Positions 28,601-36,297 of a DNA stretch of 64,000 bases are shown in pieces. Below the pieces are notes generated by a model. That model did no database searches and was not told where the DNA came from. It saw only the letters and a program-made list of their open reading frames with translations. This stretch comes from Anseongella ginsenosidimutans. Its GTDB lineage: Bacteria; Bacteroidota; Bacteroidia; Sphingobacteriales; Sphingobacteriaceae. The stretch is taken from positions 2,852,001-2,916,000 of the forward strand of contig NZ_CP042432.1 in NCBI RefSeq assembly GCF_008033235.1, read 5' to 3'. Both the position numbers and the translations under genes were made by a program. Positions within the stretch are counted from its first letter, which is position 1. Each line of letters begins with the position of its first letter.

Positions 28601-28888
28601 CGATTGTCAGATGATCTGGATCCGAACGTAGGGTCTTCATCGAGCAAATACGTAACCAAGGCCAGTTTCCTTAACCTGAATAATATAATGCTGCGTTACA
28701 CTATCCCTTCACAAATAGTTGAAAGGTGGGGCGTGGCAAATCTGAATATTTGGGTGTCAGGAGACAATTTGTGGTTACTTAGCGAACGGAAGGGTTTTAA
28801 TCCGTCGACGAACGAAGCTGGTGAATCTGACTGGTATCGGTATTCTCCTTTGTCAACTTTTACTGCAGGCCTCGGCGTCAGATTTTAA
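25676..28888 (+). CDS. SusC/RagA-family TonB-linked outer-membrane transporter
   Basis: 1070 residues. Signal peptide (to about residue 20), a carboxypeptidase-like beta-sandwich (ISGKVTGEDGAPLPGASVLVKGT, about 25-95), the SusC signature region EEVIVVGYGTATRQSFTGT, a plug domain (IRIRGAGSVNGNRDPLYVVDG; LKDASATAIYGARGANGVI), and a large 22-strand barrel ending in Phe. It imports oligosaccharides or peptides across the outer membrane with the SusD lid encoded 6 bp downstream. No hybrid sensor or ECF sigma/anti-sigma pair adjoins it, and no N-terminal STN domain is present. Substrate unknown. Confidence 0.97.
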   Translation: MKKSLLYAFLLVCSTLTAWSQEQTISGKVTGEDGAPLPGASVLVKGTSVGTSTDLEGEFTLDVPEGAIIEVSFIGFLSEEINTAGQSQFQVTLAPDIHSLEEVIVVGYGTATRQSFTGTATQIDAEALEGKSYSDVSKALAGEAAGVRIINDSGQPGESATIRIRGAGSVNGNRDPLYVVDGVPYTGNVNAINPADIESLTVLKDASATAIYGARGANGVIVINTKKGQIGKSGIEIDVKTGTNMSLLPRYNTLSSPEQYIGLSWEALYNRGTFGTFEEPVDPIAFANSRLFSEDGISPKYNLWDVSDASDLIDPATGEVRPDVTREYDPENWEDHAFNASNRTEANLRISGGSEKTSYFTSFGYLTDKGYAINTDFERISTRININHQVKDWLSGSLNLGYAATDMNNGGQTEDSGSLFWFVDNMPPIYPLFLRDEEGNRIPDEIYGGDQYDYGDGRGFAGLTNSIADTYYNIRNTKRHELNTNAFLKADITPNLSAEVRFGNQYFNSDNNQQDNPFYGSAASQGGSIFKLKTERLSYNFQQMLRYRTDIGEHHIDALAAHESNLWETKSLSASKFNMVDPGGIEFDNAVGSNPPESFTDKFTLESYFGQVNYDFKDTYFLSATVRRDGSSRFLKDKWGTFGSVGAAWLISNEAFMSNQTIFENLKLKASYGLIGEQGGVGYYPGYDLFTVSNLDGGISLAFDTKGNPDLTWETSKMFQAGVEFSLGKYLDGAIDYYVKNTDDLIFDRRVGPSIGYALIKVNDGALRNQGLEFNLLAHLVQNEDFYLDFGINGEMVKNKMTRMPIDPATNEEKHINIDGYYGQAKGHSIYDFYLREWAGVDAEDGRAMWNQYFYDTDGDGALGEDEEIILSLYDSRLENADRADQIAMTTTKNYTQATEKFIDKSAFPTVRGAFSLHTGYKGFELSAQFLYAVGGYAYDFVYARLMANEQIGNNNWHEDILNRWQEPGDITDVPRLSDDLDPNVGSSSSKYVTKASFLNLNNIMLRYTIPSQIVERWGVANLNIWVSGDNLWLLSERKGFNPSTNEAGESDWYRYSPLSTFTAGLGVRF

Positions 28889-28894
28889 TTACTA

Positions 28895-30373
28895 ATGAAT
28901 ACGACAATGAAAGCATATATAAAACATTTTATTCCGGTAATTGCGTCTGCGATGCTGGTGGCTGGATGTGGCAAAGACTTTCTTGAAACCGAGCCCACAG
29001 AGTTTATTTCAGCTCAGCAGATAAAAGATGCAACAGAAAAGAATCCGGATATCCAGGCTGGCAGTATCGCGGGGCTTTATTCTACGATGTATACGCCCGG
29101 TACAGGCGGTACCGATCTGAATCACGATGACTTTGGTCAGAAAGGATGGGATATTTACATGGATCTCATTTCTTCGGACATGGTTTTGGGGGGTACTGTT
29201 TATGGCTGGTATTCCAGTCTTGCCCGCCTGCAGGCTACAACTGATTATACCCGTGACGAATGTTACATGCCCTGGCGTTATTATTACCGGATCATTTTTG
29301 GCGCCAATATCGTCATTGATGGCTTAGGTGGAAATGATGCTGCGTTGGAAAGTGATGAAGCGCGCTATTACATGGGACAGGCTAAAGCAATGAGGGCATA
29401 TGGCTACTTTTACCTCGCAAATCTCTATGCGCGTTCTTATGATCCAAGTGAGCCTATCCTTCCGATTTACACGGATTTGGAAGCTCCAAATCAGCCAAAG
29501 AGTACCACGCAGGAGGTATATGATCTGATTATAAGCGACCTGACGGAAGCCATTGAATTGCTCGACGGTTTTTCCCGTCAAAGCAAAAGTCAGATCAACC
29601 AGTCCGTAGCGAAAGGATTACTTGCCTATGCTTACGCGACGACCGGGCAATATGATCTGGCGATGCAAGAGGCCCAGGACATTGTTCAAAGCGGGAATTT
29701 TCCACTTATGGATGAAGCAGCGGTGACTGGCGGTTTTAATGATATTAATACAGCCGGCTGGATGTGGGGCGTGGATATCACGCTGGATAACGGCCTGGAC
29801 CTAGTATCTTGGTGGGGACAGGTAGATATCTATACGTACAGCTATGCGTGGGTAGGGGATTTCAAGGCCATTGATAAAAACCTTTACGATGCTATCCCGG
29901 ATAATGATGTACGTAAAGCCCAGTTCGGGAACGAAGACGATTATAAGTTGGTGCCGATTGGTAAGTTTTATGATCCCGGAAAAACACAGGGTGGGCAGCG
30001 GAACGTTACAACTGATTACGTTTACATGCGCGTGGCAGAAATGTATTTGCTGCTTGCGGAAAGCGCCGCCCGTAGCGGGAATGAACAGGTTGCTCGTGAA
30101 ACACTAAAGGATCTCCTCGAGGAACGGATCCCGGATGCCTCTTACGTTGATGCATTAAGCGGACAAGCTCTGCTGGATGAGATTTATTTACAAACCAGGA
30201 TTGAACTTTGGGGCGAAGGAAAAAGCTATCTTGCTATGAAAAGAAATAAAGCAACGATAACCAGGGGTCCGAATCATTTAAGCTTAGCTGGTCAATCGTT
30301 CAGTTTTGATGATGAAAGGCTAACGCTTTCGATACCTCAGGTGGAAATTCAGAATAATCCGCAAATCGACTAA
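28895..30373 (+). CDS. SusD/RagB-family outer-membrane lipoprotein
   Basis: 492 residues; lipobox LVAGC (Cys25) then KDFLETEPTE, the standard SusD start. TPR-like helices carry the RagB/SusD and SusD-like-3 domains (MGQAKAMRAYGYFYLANLYA; YVYMRVAEMYLLLAESAARSG). It is the surface lid of the SusC transporter and binds the substrate. Ends before a terminator. The pair stands without adjacent hydrolases; the nearest glycosidase is GH92 at 32.2 kb, beyond biotin genes. Confidence 0.96.
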   Translation: MNTTMKAYIKHFIPVIASAMLVAGCGKDFLETEPTEFISAQQIKDATEKNPDIQAGSIAGLYSTMYTPGTGGTDLNHDDFGQKGWDIYMDLISSDMVLGGTVYGWYSSLARLQATTDYTRDECYMPWRYYYRIIFGANIVIDGLGGNDAALESDEARYYMGQAKAMRAYGYFYLANLYARSYDPSEPILPIYTDLEAPNQPKSTTQEVYDLIISDLTEAIELLDGFSRQSKSQINQSVAKGLLAYAYATTGQYDLAMQEAQDIVQSGNFPLMDEAAVTGGFNDINTAGWMWGVDITLDNGLDLVSWWGQVDIYTYSYAWVGDFKAIDKNLYDAIPDNDVRKAQFGNEDDYKLVPIGKFYDPGKTQGGQRNVTTDYVYMRVAEMYLLLAESAARSGNEQVARETLKDLLEERIPDASYVDALSGQALLDEIYLQTRIELWGEGKSYLAMKRNKATITRGPNHLSLAGQSFSFDDERLTLSIPQVEIQNNPQID

Positions 30374-30395
30374 AATAGTTGAACTTTAAACAGGG

Positions 30396-30432
30396 GGCTG
30401 TTCGTTTACAATGAACAGCCTTTTGTTTTTTC
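30396..30432 (+). terminator. Terminator after susD
   Basis: 8-bp stem GGCTGTTC (30396-30403) with its complement at 30413-30420, 9-nt loop, then TTTTGTTTTTT. Confidence 0.88.
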
Positions 30433-30449
30433 CAGGAGTGTAAGATTCA

Positions 30450-31064
30450 TTAGGGCAGAAAAGAAATGGCTTTCGCTGCAGCCCGGATACTTTCGCGGTT
30501 GAGTAATGGCATTTCGGGTACTCTTCCCAGGTACTTTACCTCGCTGAAACGCTGGATGATTTTTTCTGAATCGGTGTCCGGTTTGCCGTTGAAAATAAGG
30601 CCCCGGACAGGAAGGCTTTTTGCTTTGAGCATTTCAAGGGTCAGCAAGGTATGGTTGATGCTGCCCAGGTAATTTTTGGAGACAACGATCACCTCGGCCT
30701 CCAGGCAGCGGATGAGATCGATCATAAGGTCTTTAATGTTCAGGGGAACCATCAAGCCTCCGGCGCCTTCAACGATCAGGGGACGCGAGCCCTGTGGGGT
30801 TCTAAAACTTTCCAGGGTAATTTCAATGCCGTCGATTGCGGCGGATTTGTGCGGGGAGAAGGGTTGGGTCAGACGATAAGTCTCGGGGTGAAAGCGGGAA
30901 ACTGCGTTGCTGACCAGGGAGCGGACTTTTAAGGTGTCTGACTGGTCCAGGTCGCCGGATTGTATGGGTTTCCAGTAATCGGCCTGCAATTTTTCGACCA
31001 GCATGGCGGATACAATGGTTTTACCAATGCCGGTATCGATTCCTGTGACAAAAAGGGGCTTCAT
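30450..31064 (-). CDS. bioD: Dethiobiotin synthase
   Basis: 204 residues. P-loop GIDTGIGKTIVSA near the N-terminus and EGAGGLMVPL in the middle are BioD signatures. It closes the ureido ring of dethiobiotin from 7,8-diaminopelargonate, CO2 and ATP. It lies 10 bp after bioF on the same strand. bioA and bioB are not in this window. Confidence 0.95.
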   Translation of the reverse strand: MKPLFVTGIDTGIGKTIVSAMLVEKLQADYWKPIQSGDLDQSDTLKVRSLVSNAVSRFHPETYRLTQPFSPHKSAAIDGIEITLESFRTPQGSRPLIVEGAGGLMVPLNIKDLMIDLIRCLEAEVIVVSKNYLGSINHTLLTLEMLKAKSLPVRGLIFNGKPDTDSEKIIQRFSEVKYLGRVPEMPLLNRESIRAAAKAISFLP

Positions 31065-31074
31065 TCAGGTAGTT

Positions 31075-32220
31075 TCAAGTTAAAATAGTGGTAAGAAGGC
31101 CGGTAAGCTTTTTGATTTCTTCTTCCGTATTATATAAATGCAGGCAGATCCTTATGCGTTCTTTTCCTTCGGGAACCGTGGGGCTGAGGATGGGCCTTAC
31201 GTCCAGTCCCGAAGCCTGAAGCTGTCCGGCGGCTTCCCGAACGGCCTTGTTGCCGGGAACCGTGACGGTTTGAATGGGGCCATCCATGGGAATAATGCCC
31301 CTTATGCCTTTTGCAAGGGTCTTAAATAAGGCGATCTTGGCATCCAGTTCTTTTTGCAGGCCGGTACGGTCTATTAATAGCTCGTATGCGCATTTAATGC
31401 TGGCCAGGTTATGAAAGGGAAGGGCCGTGGTATAGATAAGGGGGCGGGCAAAATTGACAAGATAGTCTTTGAGTGTTTTCGAACCCGTGATGATGGCTCC
31501 GTGGCTTCCAAGCGCTTTTCCGAAGGTATAGATTCGGGCAAATACCTGTTCTTCCAGCCCCCAAAGGGGAACCAGTCCGCGCCCGTTCTTCCCGAAAATG
31601 CCGCCGGCATGTGCCTCATCCACGATCAGGGCCGCATTGTGTTTTTCGGTCAGGGAGGTGATTTTCTCCAGCGGGGCCTTGTCTCCGTCCATGGAATAGA
31701 TGCTTTCCACGGCAATGAAAATGCGGCCGGGGCCCTTTTCGGCCTGCTTTAGCTTTTGTTCAAGGCTGCCGGTATCATTATGGCTGAAAGTGTAGCGGTT
31801 TGCTCCGCTGAGGCGGATCCCGTCAATAATACTTGCATGGGCAAGTTCATCGCAAATGACGGTATCTCCCCTTCGGGCAATCGCGGAAAAGAGCCCGAGA
31901 TTTGCCGCATAACCGGAGTTGAAAATAAGGCCGGCCTGGGCATGATGAAATAGCGCGATTTCTTCTTCCAAATGTTCGGCATACGTGGAGTTGCCGGAAA
32001 GTAACCTGGAGCCGGTGGCGCCGGCCGGGTAGCCGGGGTGTTTCCCGAGTTCGTCCCGGATCTTTGCCTGCAGCGCCGGCGAACGGGCAAAGCCAAGATA
32101 ATCGTTGGAGCAAAAATCAGCCATACCGCTGTTGCAAGACAGGCGGCGGTACTTATTCTCGCTGAAACGTTCTCTCAGCTTTTGTTCCAGATGCCGGTGA
32201 ATGCTATCCAATGTCTGCAA
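31075..32220 (-). CDS. bioF: 8-amino-7-oxononanoate synthase
   Basis: 381 residues, alpha-oxoamine synthase family (fold type I PLP). DFCSNDYLGFA, the DELAHASIIDG and DEAHAGGIFG blocks, and the PLP Lys in FGKALGSHGA are visible. It condenses pimeloyl thioester with alanine in biotin synthesis. Only a TTG is available as upstream start (32220); the next ATG would remove about 32 conserved N-terminal residues. Divergent from the GH92 gene 31 bp away. Confidence 0.93.
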   Translation of the reverse strand: MQTLDSIHRHLEQKLRERFSENKYRRLSCNSGMADFCSNDYLGFARSPALQAKIRDELGKHPGYPAGATGSRLLSGNSTYAEHLEEEIALFHHAQAGLIFNSGYAANLGLFSAIARRGDTVICDELAHASIIDGIRLSGANRYTFSHNDTGSLEQKLKQAEKGPGRIFIAVESIYSMDGDKAPLEKITSLTEKHNAALIVDEAHAGGIFGKNGRGLVPLWGLEEQVFARIYTFGKALGSHGAIITGSKTLKDYLVNFARPLIYTTALPFHNLASIKCAYELLIDRTGLQKELDAKIALFKTLAKGIRGIIPMDGPIQTVTVPGNKAVREAAGQLQASGLDVRPILSPTVPEGKERIRICLHLYNTEEEIKKLTGLLTTILT

Positions 32221-32251
32221 ATATATGGCTTAAATATCCTAATTTAGCAGG

Positions 32252-34600
32252 ATGAACCTATACTTTACAAGAACGCTTTTTCTGGTATTTATTGTTTTCA
32301 GCTTCCCGGCGGTTTCTCCGGCGCAGCAGCTTACTTCCTACGTCAATCCTTTTACGGGTACCGCGGAACACGGGCACACCTTCCCCGGCGCCACCCTGCC
32401 TTTCGGGATGGTACAGCTAAGCCCGGACACGGGCATTGAAGGTTGGGACTGGTGTTCGGGCTACCATGATTCGGACAGTTCCATCATGGGCTTTTCCCAC
32501 CTGCACCTGAGCGGAACCGGCGGGGGGGATCTTGGAGACGTCCTGTTAATGGCTTCCACAGGGGAGTGGGAAACGGCGCCGGGAAGTAAAGAGGATCCGG
32601 ACGCGGGGTATCGCTCGCGGTTCAGTCATGATACGGAAGAAGCTTCCCCGGGTTATTACAGCGTATTGCTGGAAGACGACGATATCCGGGCGGAAATGAC
32701 CACCGCGCTTCGAACGGGCTTTCATCGGTATACCTTTCCGGCTTCAGAGGAAAGCAATATTATTGTTGACCTGGAACATGGGATCCGTGATCGTACCACG
32801 GAAAGTTTTATTGAAGTGACCGCGGAGAACGAACTGGTGGGAATGCGCCGCTCCTCCGGCTGGGCGGCCGACCAGTATGTTTATTTCGTGGCCCGGTTCT
32901 CCAAGCCCTTTAAGGAGTTAACATTGGCGGAAGATGATGCCCTGCAGGAAGCGCGCGAGCCTTCCCCGGGAAGGAGGACGGAGGGAAAGGCATCTAAAGC
33001 CCTGCTCCGCTTTACCACCAAAGAAGGGGAGGCCATACTGGTGAAAGTCGGGATATCGGCCGTAAGTATTGAGGGCGCCCGTAAAAATATGGAAGGCGAG
33101 ATCAGCCACTGGAATTTCAACCGGGTTCGAAAGGACGCGCAGGAGACCTGGGAAACCGAACTGGAGCGTATTGAAGTGGAAGGCGGAACCAGGGATCAGA
33201 TGGTCACTTTTTACACGGCGCTATATCATACGATGATCCATCCGAATATTTCTATGGACGTGGACAGAAGGTACCGGGGACGGGACGGCGAAATCCATAC
33301 TGCAAAGGATTTTACGGCCTATACCCTTTTTTCGCTTTGGGACACTTTCCGCGCGCTGCATCCCCTGTACGAAATTATTCTTCCCGAACGCAACGTAGAC
33401 TTTATAAAATCCATGCTTGCCGGCTACGAACAGGCCGGGAAACTTCCCGTTTGGGAACTTGCTTCCAACGAAACAGGTACCATGATCGGCTATCATTCCG
33501 TGCCGGTGATCGTTGGGGCTTTGCTGCGGGGGAACGATAACTTTGATAAAGACCTTGCCTACAGGGCCATGAAGCATAGCGCTATGGAGAATGAACGTGG
33601 GTTGATTCATTATAAGCGGATGGGATATATTCCCAGGGAACTGGAGAATAATTCGGTTTCGAAGACGCTGGAATATGCCTATGATGACTGGTGTATCGCC
33701 CAGGCGGCCCGCCTCCTGGAAAAGGAAAAGGATGCTGAATACTTTGCAGCGCGGGCAATGAATTACAAAAACACCATCGATTCCGTCAGCGGTTTTGCCC
33801 GCGGCAAGGATAGCTCAGGAGCATGGAACCCCGATTTTGACCCTGTGGAAGTTTCTATCCTTGGCCGGGGAGACTTTACCGAAGGCAATTCCTGGCAATA
33901 CACTTTTTTCGTTCCACATGATGTGGAGGGGTTGATCAATTTGCTGGGCGGCGATAAAGCCTTTGCGGAGAAGCTGGACGCCTTGTTTACCCAGGAAGCT
34001 GTGGTGGATAACGAACACGCGGTGGATGTGACCGGCCTTATCGGGCAGTACGCGCATGGGAACGAGCCGAGCCATCACGTGGCTTACCTATATAATTATG
34101 CCGGCCAGCCCTGGAAAACCCAGGCAATGGTGCGCAGGATCATGACGGAATTGTACGGTTCCGGCCGGGCGGGTTTGAGCGGGAATGAGGATTGCGGCCA
34201 GATGTCCGCCTGGTATATACTCAGCTCCATGGGTTTTTACCCGGTGAACCCGGCATCCGGCGAATATGTGATTGGCAGTCCCTTGTTCGAAGAAATGACT
34301 ATTCACACCGGTAGCGGGGAAGATTTCGAGATCAGGGTAAGGAACGATAACGCGGAAGTGGACAAGTATGTTCAATCCGTTTACCTGAACAGGCAGCATT
34401 ACCCGAAATCCTTTATTCGCCACGAAACAATAATGAACGGAGGGAAACTGGAGTTCAGTATGGTGGGGGTTCCCAGCTACGAATGGGCGGTGAGCCCTGC
34501 CTACCGTCCGGGGAAAACGCAGATACGTACCGCCGCCCCTGAAAAGGAGAAAGAGGCCCCGGTTCCCCCGGATGCGAGGCGCCGTATGCCCCGCCGTTAA
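32252..34600 (+). CDS. GH92 family alpha-mannosidase
   Basis: 782 residues with a signal peptide (to about residue 25). The GH92 start YVNPFTGTAEHGHTFPGATLPFGMVQLSPDT is clear, as are FSHLHLSGTGGGD, the SLWDTFRALHPLYEII block, EGNSWQYTFFVPHD and GNEDCGQMSAWYILSSMGFYPVNP. Family members are calcium-dependent exo-alpha-mannosidases acting mostly on alpha-1,2 and related linkages of N-glycans or mannans. It ends in a basic, Pro-rich tail. Probably periplasmic. Followed 20 bp later by cutC. Confidence 0.95.
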   Translation: MNLYFTRTLFLVFIVFSFPAVSPAQQLTSYVNPFTGTAEHGHTFPGATLPFGMVQLSPDTGIEGWDWCSGYHDSDSSIMGFSHLHLSGTGGGDLGDVLLMASTGEWETAPGSKEDPDAGYRSRFSHDTEEASPGYYSVLLEDDDIRAEMTTALRTGFHRYTFPASEESNIIVDLEHGIRDRTTESFIEVTAENELVGMRRSSGWAADQYVYFVARFSKPFKELTLAEDDALQEAREPSPGRRTEGKASKALLRFTTKEGEAILVKVGISAVSIEGARKNMEGEISHWNFNRVRKDAQETWETELERIEVEGGTRDQMVTFYTALYHTMIHPNISMDVDRRYRGRDGEIHTAKDFTAYTLFSLWDTFRALHPLYEIILPERNVDFIKSMLAGYEQAGKLPVWELASNETGTMIGYHSVPVIVGALLRGNDNFDKDLAYRAMKHSAMENERGLIHYKRMGYIPRELENNSVSKTLEYAYDDWCIAQAARLLEKEKDAEYFAARAMNYKNTIDSVSGFARGKDSSGAWNPDFDPVEVSILGRGDFTEGNSWQYTFFVPHDVEGLINLLGGDKAFAEKLDALFTQEAVVDNEHAVDVTGLIGQYAHGNEPSHHVAYLYNYAGQPWKTQAMVRRIMTELYGSGRAGLSGNEDCGQMSAWYILSSMGFYPVNPASGEYVIGSPLFEEMTIHTGSGEDFEIRVRNDNAEVDKYVQSVYLNRQHYPKSFIRHETIMNGGKLEFSMVGVPSYEWAVSPAYRPGKTQIRTAAPEKEKEAPVPPDARRRMPRR

Positions 34601-34620
34601 CCCCTTAAGACAGAAGATAG

Positions 34621-35364
34621 ATGAGGCCCGAACTTGAAATATGCTGTTATTCCGTGGATTCGGTCAGAGCGGCCGCCTGCGGCGGCGCCGACAGGGTAGA
34701 GCTTTGCGCCAGCCCGCCGGAAGGGGGAATTACTCCCTCTCATGCAACCATTGAACTGGCAAGGGAGGTGCGGGGCATTAAATTATATGTGATCATTCGC
34801 CCCCGGGGCGGCGATTTCTGCTATTCCCCGCTTGAATTCAATATCATGAAGCGCGACATTGAGGTGGCAGGAAACCTTGGGGCTGACGGAGTAGTGATTG
34901 GCATCCTCCAGCCGGACGGGCATATTGATAAGGCTCGTACCCGGGAATTAGTGGAGCTGGCGCGCCCGATGGACATTACTTTTCACAGGGCTTTTGATAT
35001 GAGCGCTGATCCCGCGCGCGCCCTGCAGGATATTTATGAGACGGGAATCAGGCGTGTCCTGAGTTCGGGGACGCGCAATACTGTGGATGAGGGACTGCCA
35101 GTCCTGGCTGACCTGGCACGCAGGGCAGGACAGGGCTTTGGCATCATGGCCGGAAGCGGGGTGAAGCTTCATAACCTGGAGGCGCTGCACCGGGCAGGTA
35201 TCCGCCAATTCCATAGTTCCGCCTCAAAGACACTGCCTTCTGCCATGCAGTACCGGAATCCGCATATTCAAATGGGCAAAGAGGGCGGGGTGGATGAATA
35301 CGCAGTTTCTGTCGCAGATGAAAACCTGATCCGGGATATGCGCCGCGGGCTTGACCAGTTATAA
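34621..35364 (+). CDS. cutC: CutC family protein
   Basis: 247 residues, TIM-barrel CutC family (LEICCYSVDSVRAAACGGADRVELCA; PRGGDFCYSPLEF; TFHRAFDMSADP; LSSGTRNTVDEGL; IMAGSGV). It was named for copper homeostasis in E. coli, but the role is disputed. Operon-like after the GH92 gene. Its last 6 bp overlap the 3' end of the convergent mnmD gene. Confidence 0.93.
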   Translation: MRPELEICCYSVDSVRAAACGGADRVELCASPPEGGITPSHATIELAREVRGIKLYVIIRPRGGDFCYSPLEFNIMKRDIEVAGNLGADGVVIGILQPDGHIDKARTRELVELARPMDITFHRAFDMSADPARALQDIYETGIRRVLSSGTRNTVDEGLPVLADLARRAGQGFGIMAGSGVKLHNLEALHRAGIRQFHSSASKTLPSAMQYRNPHIQMGKEGGVDEYAVSVADENLIRDMRRGLDQL

Positions 35365-36297
35365 CGGTGTGTTTTTAACTGCGCGGATCATTTCCCTTTT
35401 TCCGGCTGCGCCCTTCGGCTTTTCTACGCTAAAACCTAAGCCTTTCAGCATCCTTTTCAGGTTACCGGTTATGCTGTAGCTGACAAATACGCCGCCTACT
35501 TCCAGTGACGAAGTCACATGGGAAATAACTTCCTGTGTCCACATTTCCGGCTGGGTGGCTGGTGCGAATGCATCGAAATAGATGACATCAGCGGGTGGAA
35601 GCGGGCCGGTTTGCAGCACCTTCTGCTGTAATAACTCCAGGCGGACAAGTTCGCTGGTAATAGCATCAGCTTCGCCTGACTTCGCTCTTTTACCGGGTTC
35701 AGGCTGTTCACCCATTTCAGGCTGTTCACCAAGCTTGCGCGGTTTCGGGGCACCAGGCTGTTCCCCAAGTTTTCGCGGTTTCGGGGCACCAGGCTGTTCC
35801 CCAAGCTTGCGCGGTTTCGGGGCACCAGGCTGTTCCCCAAGTCTCTCCGGCTCCCGCAAATTATCGTGATTCCCGGCTGCCTGCTGTTCCCCGGTCAGGT
35901 AAAAGGGTTGGCCCCCGGGGTACCAGGAAAGGAAGCGCTCCCAATTTCCGGTTCCGGGCAACAACCGGCCATACTCGCTTTCCCGGAGGGTCTCCCGGTT
36001 CAGTGGGAAAGGCTCAACGCCGGTATAAGTCAGGGAAATTCCATTTTGCAGGCAGTATGCCGCGCTGACCAGGAAATTAAGCCCGGTACCAAAGCCGATT
36101 TCCAGTACCCTCGCAGTAGCTGTCCCACTTTGCCGGAGGAAATATTGCAGTCCCTGCTGGAGGAAAACGTGCTGCGCTTCCTGCAGCGCGCCGTTTACGG
36201 AATGATAAGTCTGGTTAAGGCCGGTGTGCAGCAGGGTAAGGCTTCCATCGGAAGTGGGAACCAGTGTTTGAAGGGACTTTCCCTGTTCATGAGACAT
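35359..36297 (-). CDS. mnmD: tRNA 5-methylaminomethyl-2-thiouridine methyltransferase, MnmD-type
   Basis: About 312 residues. Rossmann methyltransferase of the MnmC N-domain/DUF752 family: SAM motif RVLEIGFGTGLNFLVSA, then YFDAFAPATQPEMWT and VFVSYSITGNLKRMLKGLGF. It methylates the wobble uridine modification of tRNAs. Between the first half and the AFAP half sits a 60-70-residue low-complexity insert with three 12-residue KLGEQPGAPKPR repeats, absent from normal MnmD. ATG 36297 gives MSHEQGKSL and overlaps the upstream gene by 11 bp; upstream starts lie deep in that gene. Confidence 0.88.
   Translation of the reverse strand: MSHEQGKSLQTLVPTSDGSLTLLHTGLNQTYHSVNGALQEAQHVFLQQGLQYFLRQSGTATARVLEIGFGTGLNFLVSAAYCLQNGISLTYTGVEPFPLNRETLRESEYGRLLPGTGNWERFLSWYPGGQPFYLTGEQQAAGNHDNLREPERLGEQPGAPKPRKLGEQPGAPKPRKLGEQPGAPKPRKLGEQPEMGEQPEPGKRAKSGEADAITSELVRLELLQQKVLQTGPLPPADVIYFDAFAPATQPEMWTQEVISHVTSSLEVGGVFVSYSITGNLKRMLKGLGFSVEKPKGAAGKREMIRAVKNTPL
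35731..35838 (-). repeat. Three 36-bp tandem repeats inside mnmD
   Basis: Units at 35731-35766, 35767-35802 and 35803-35838; units 1 and 3 are identical, unit 2 differs at a few bases. Partial copies flank them (35698-35730 and 35839-35850). Each unit encodes KLGEQPGAPKPR. Confidence 0.95.
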
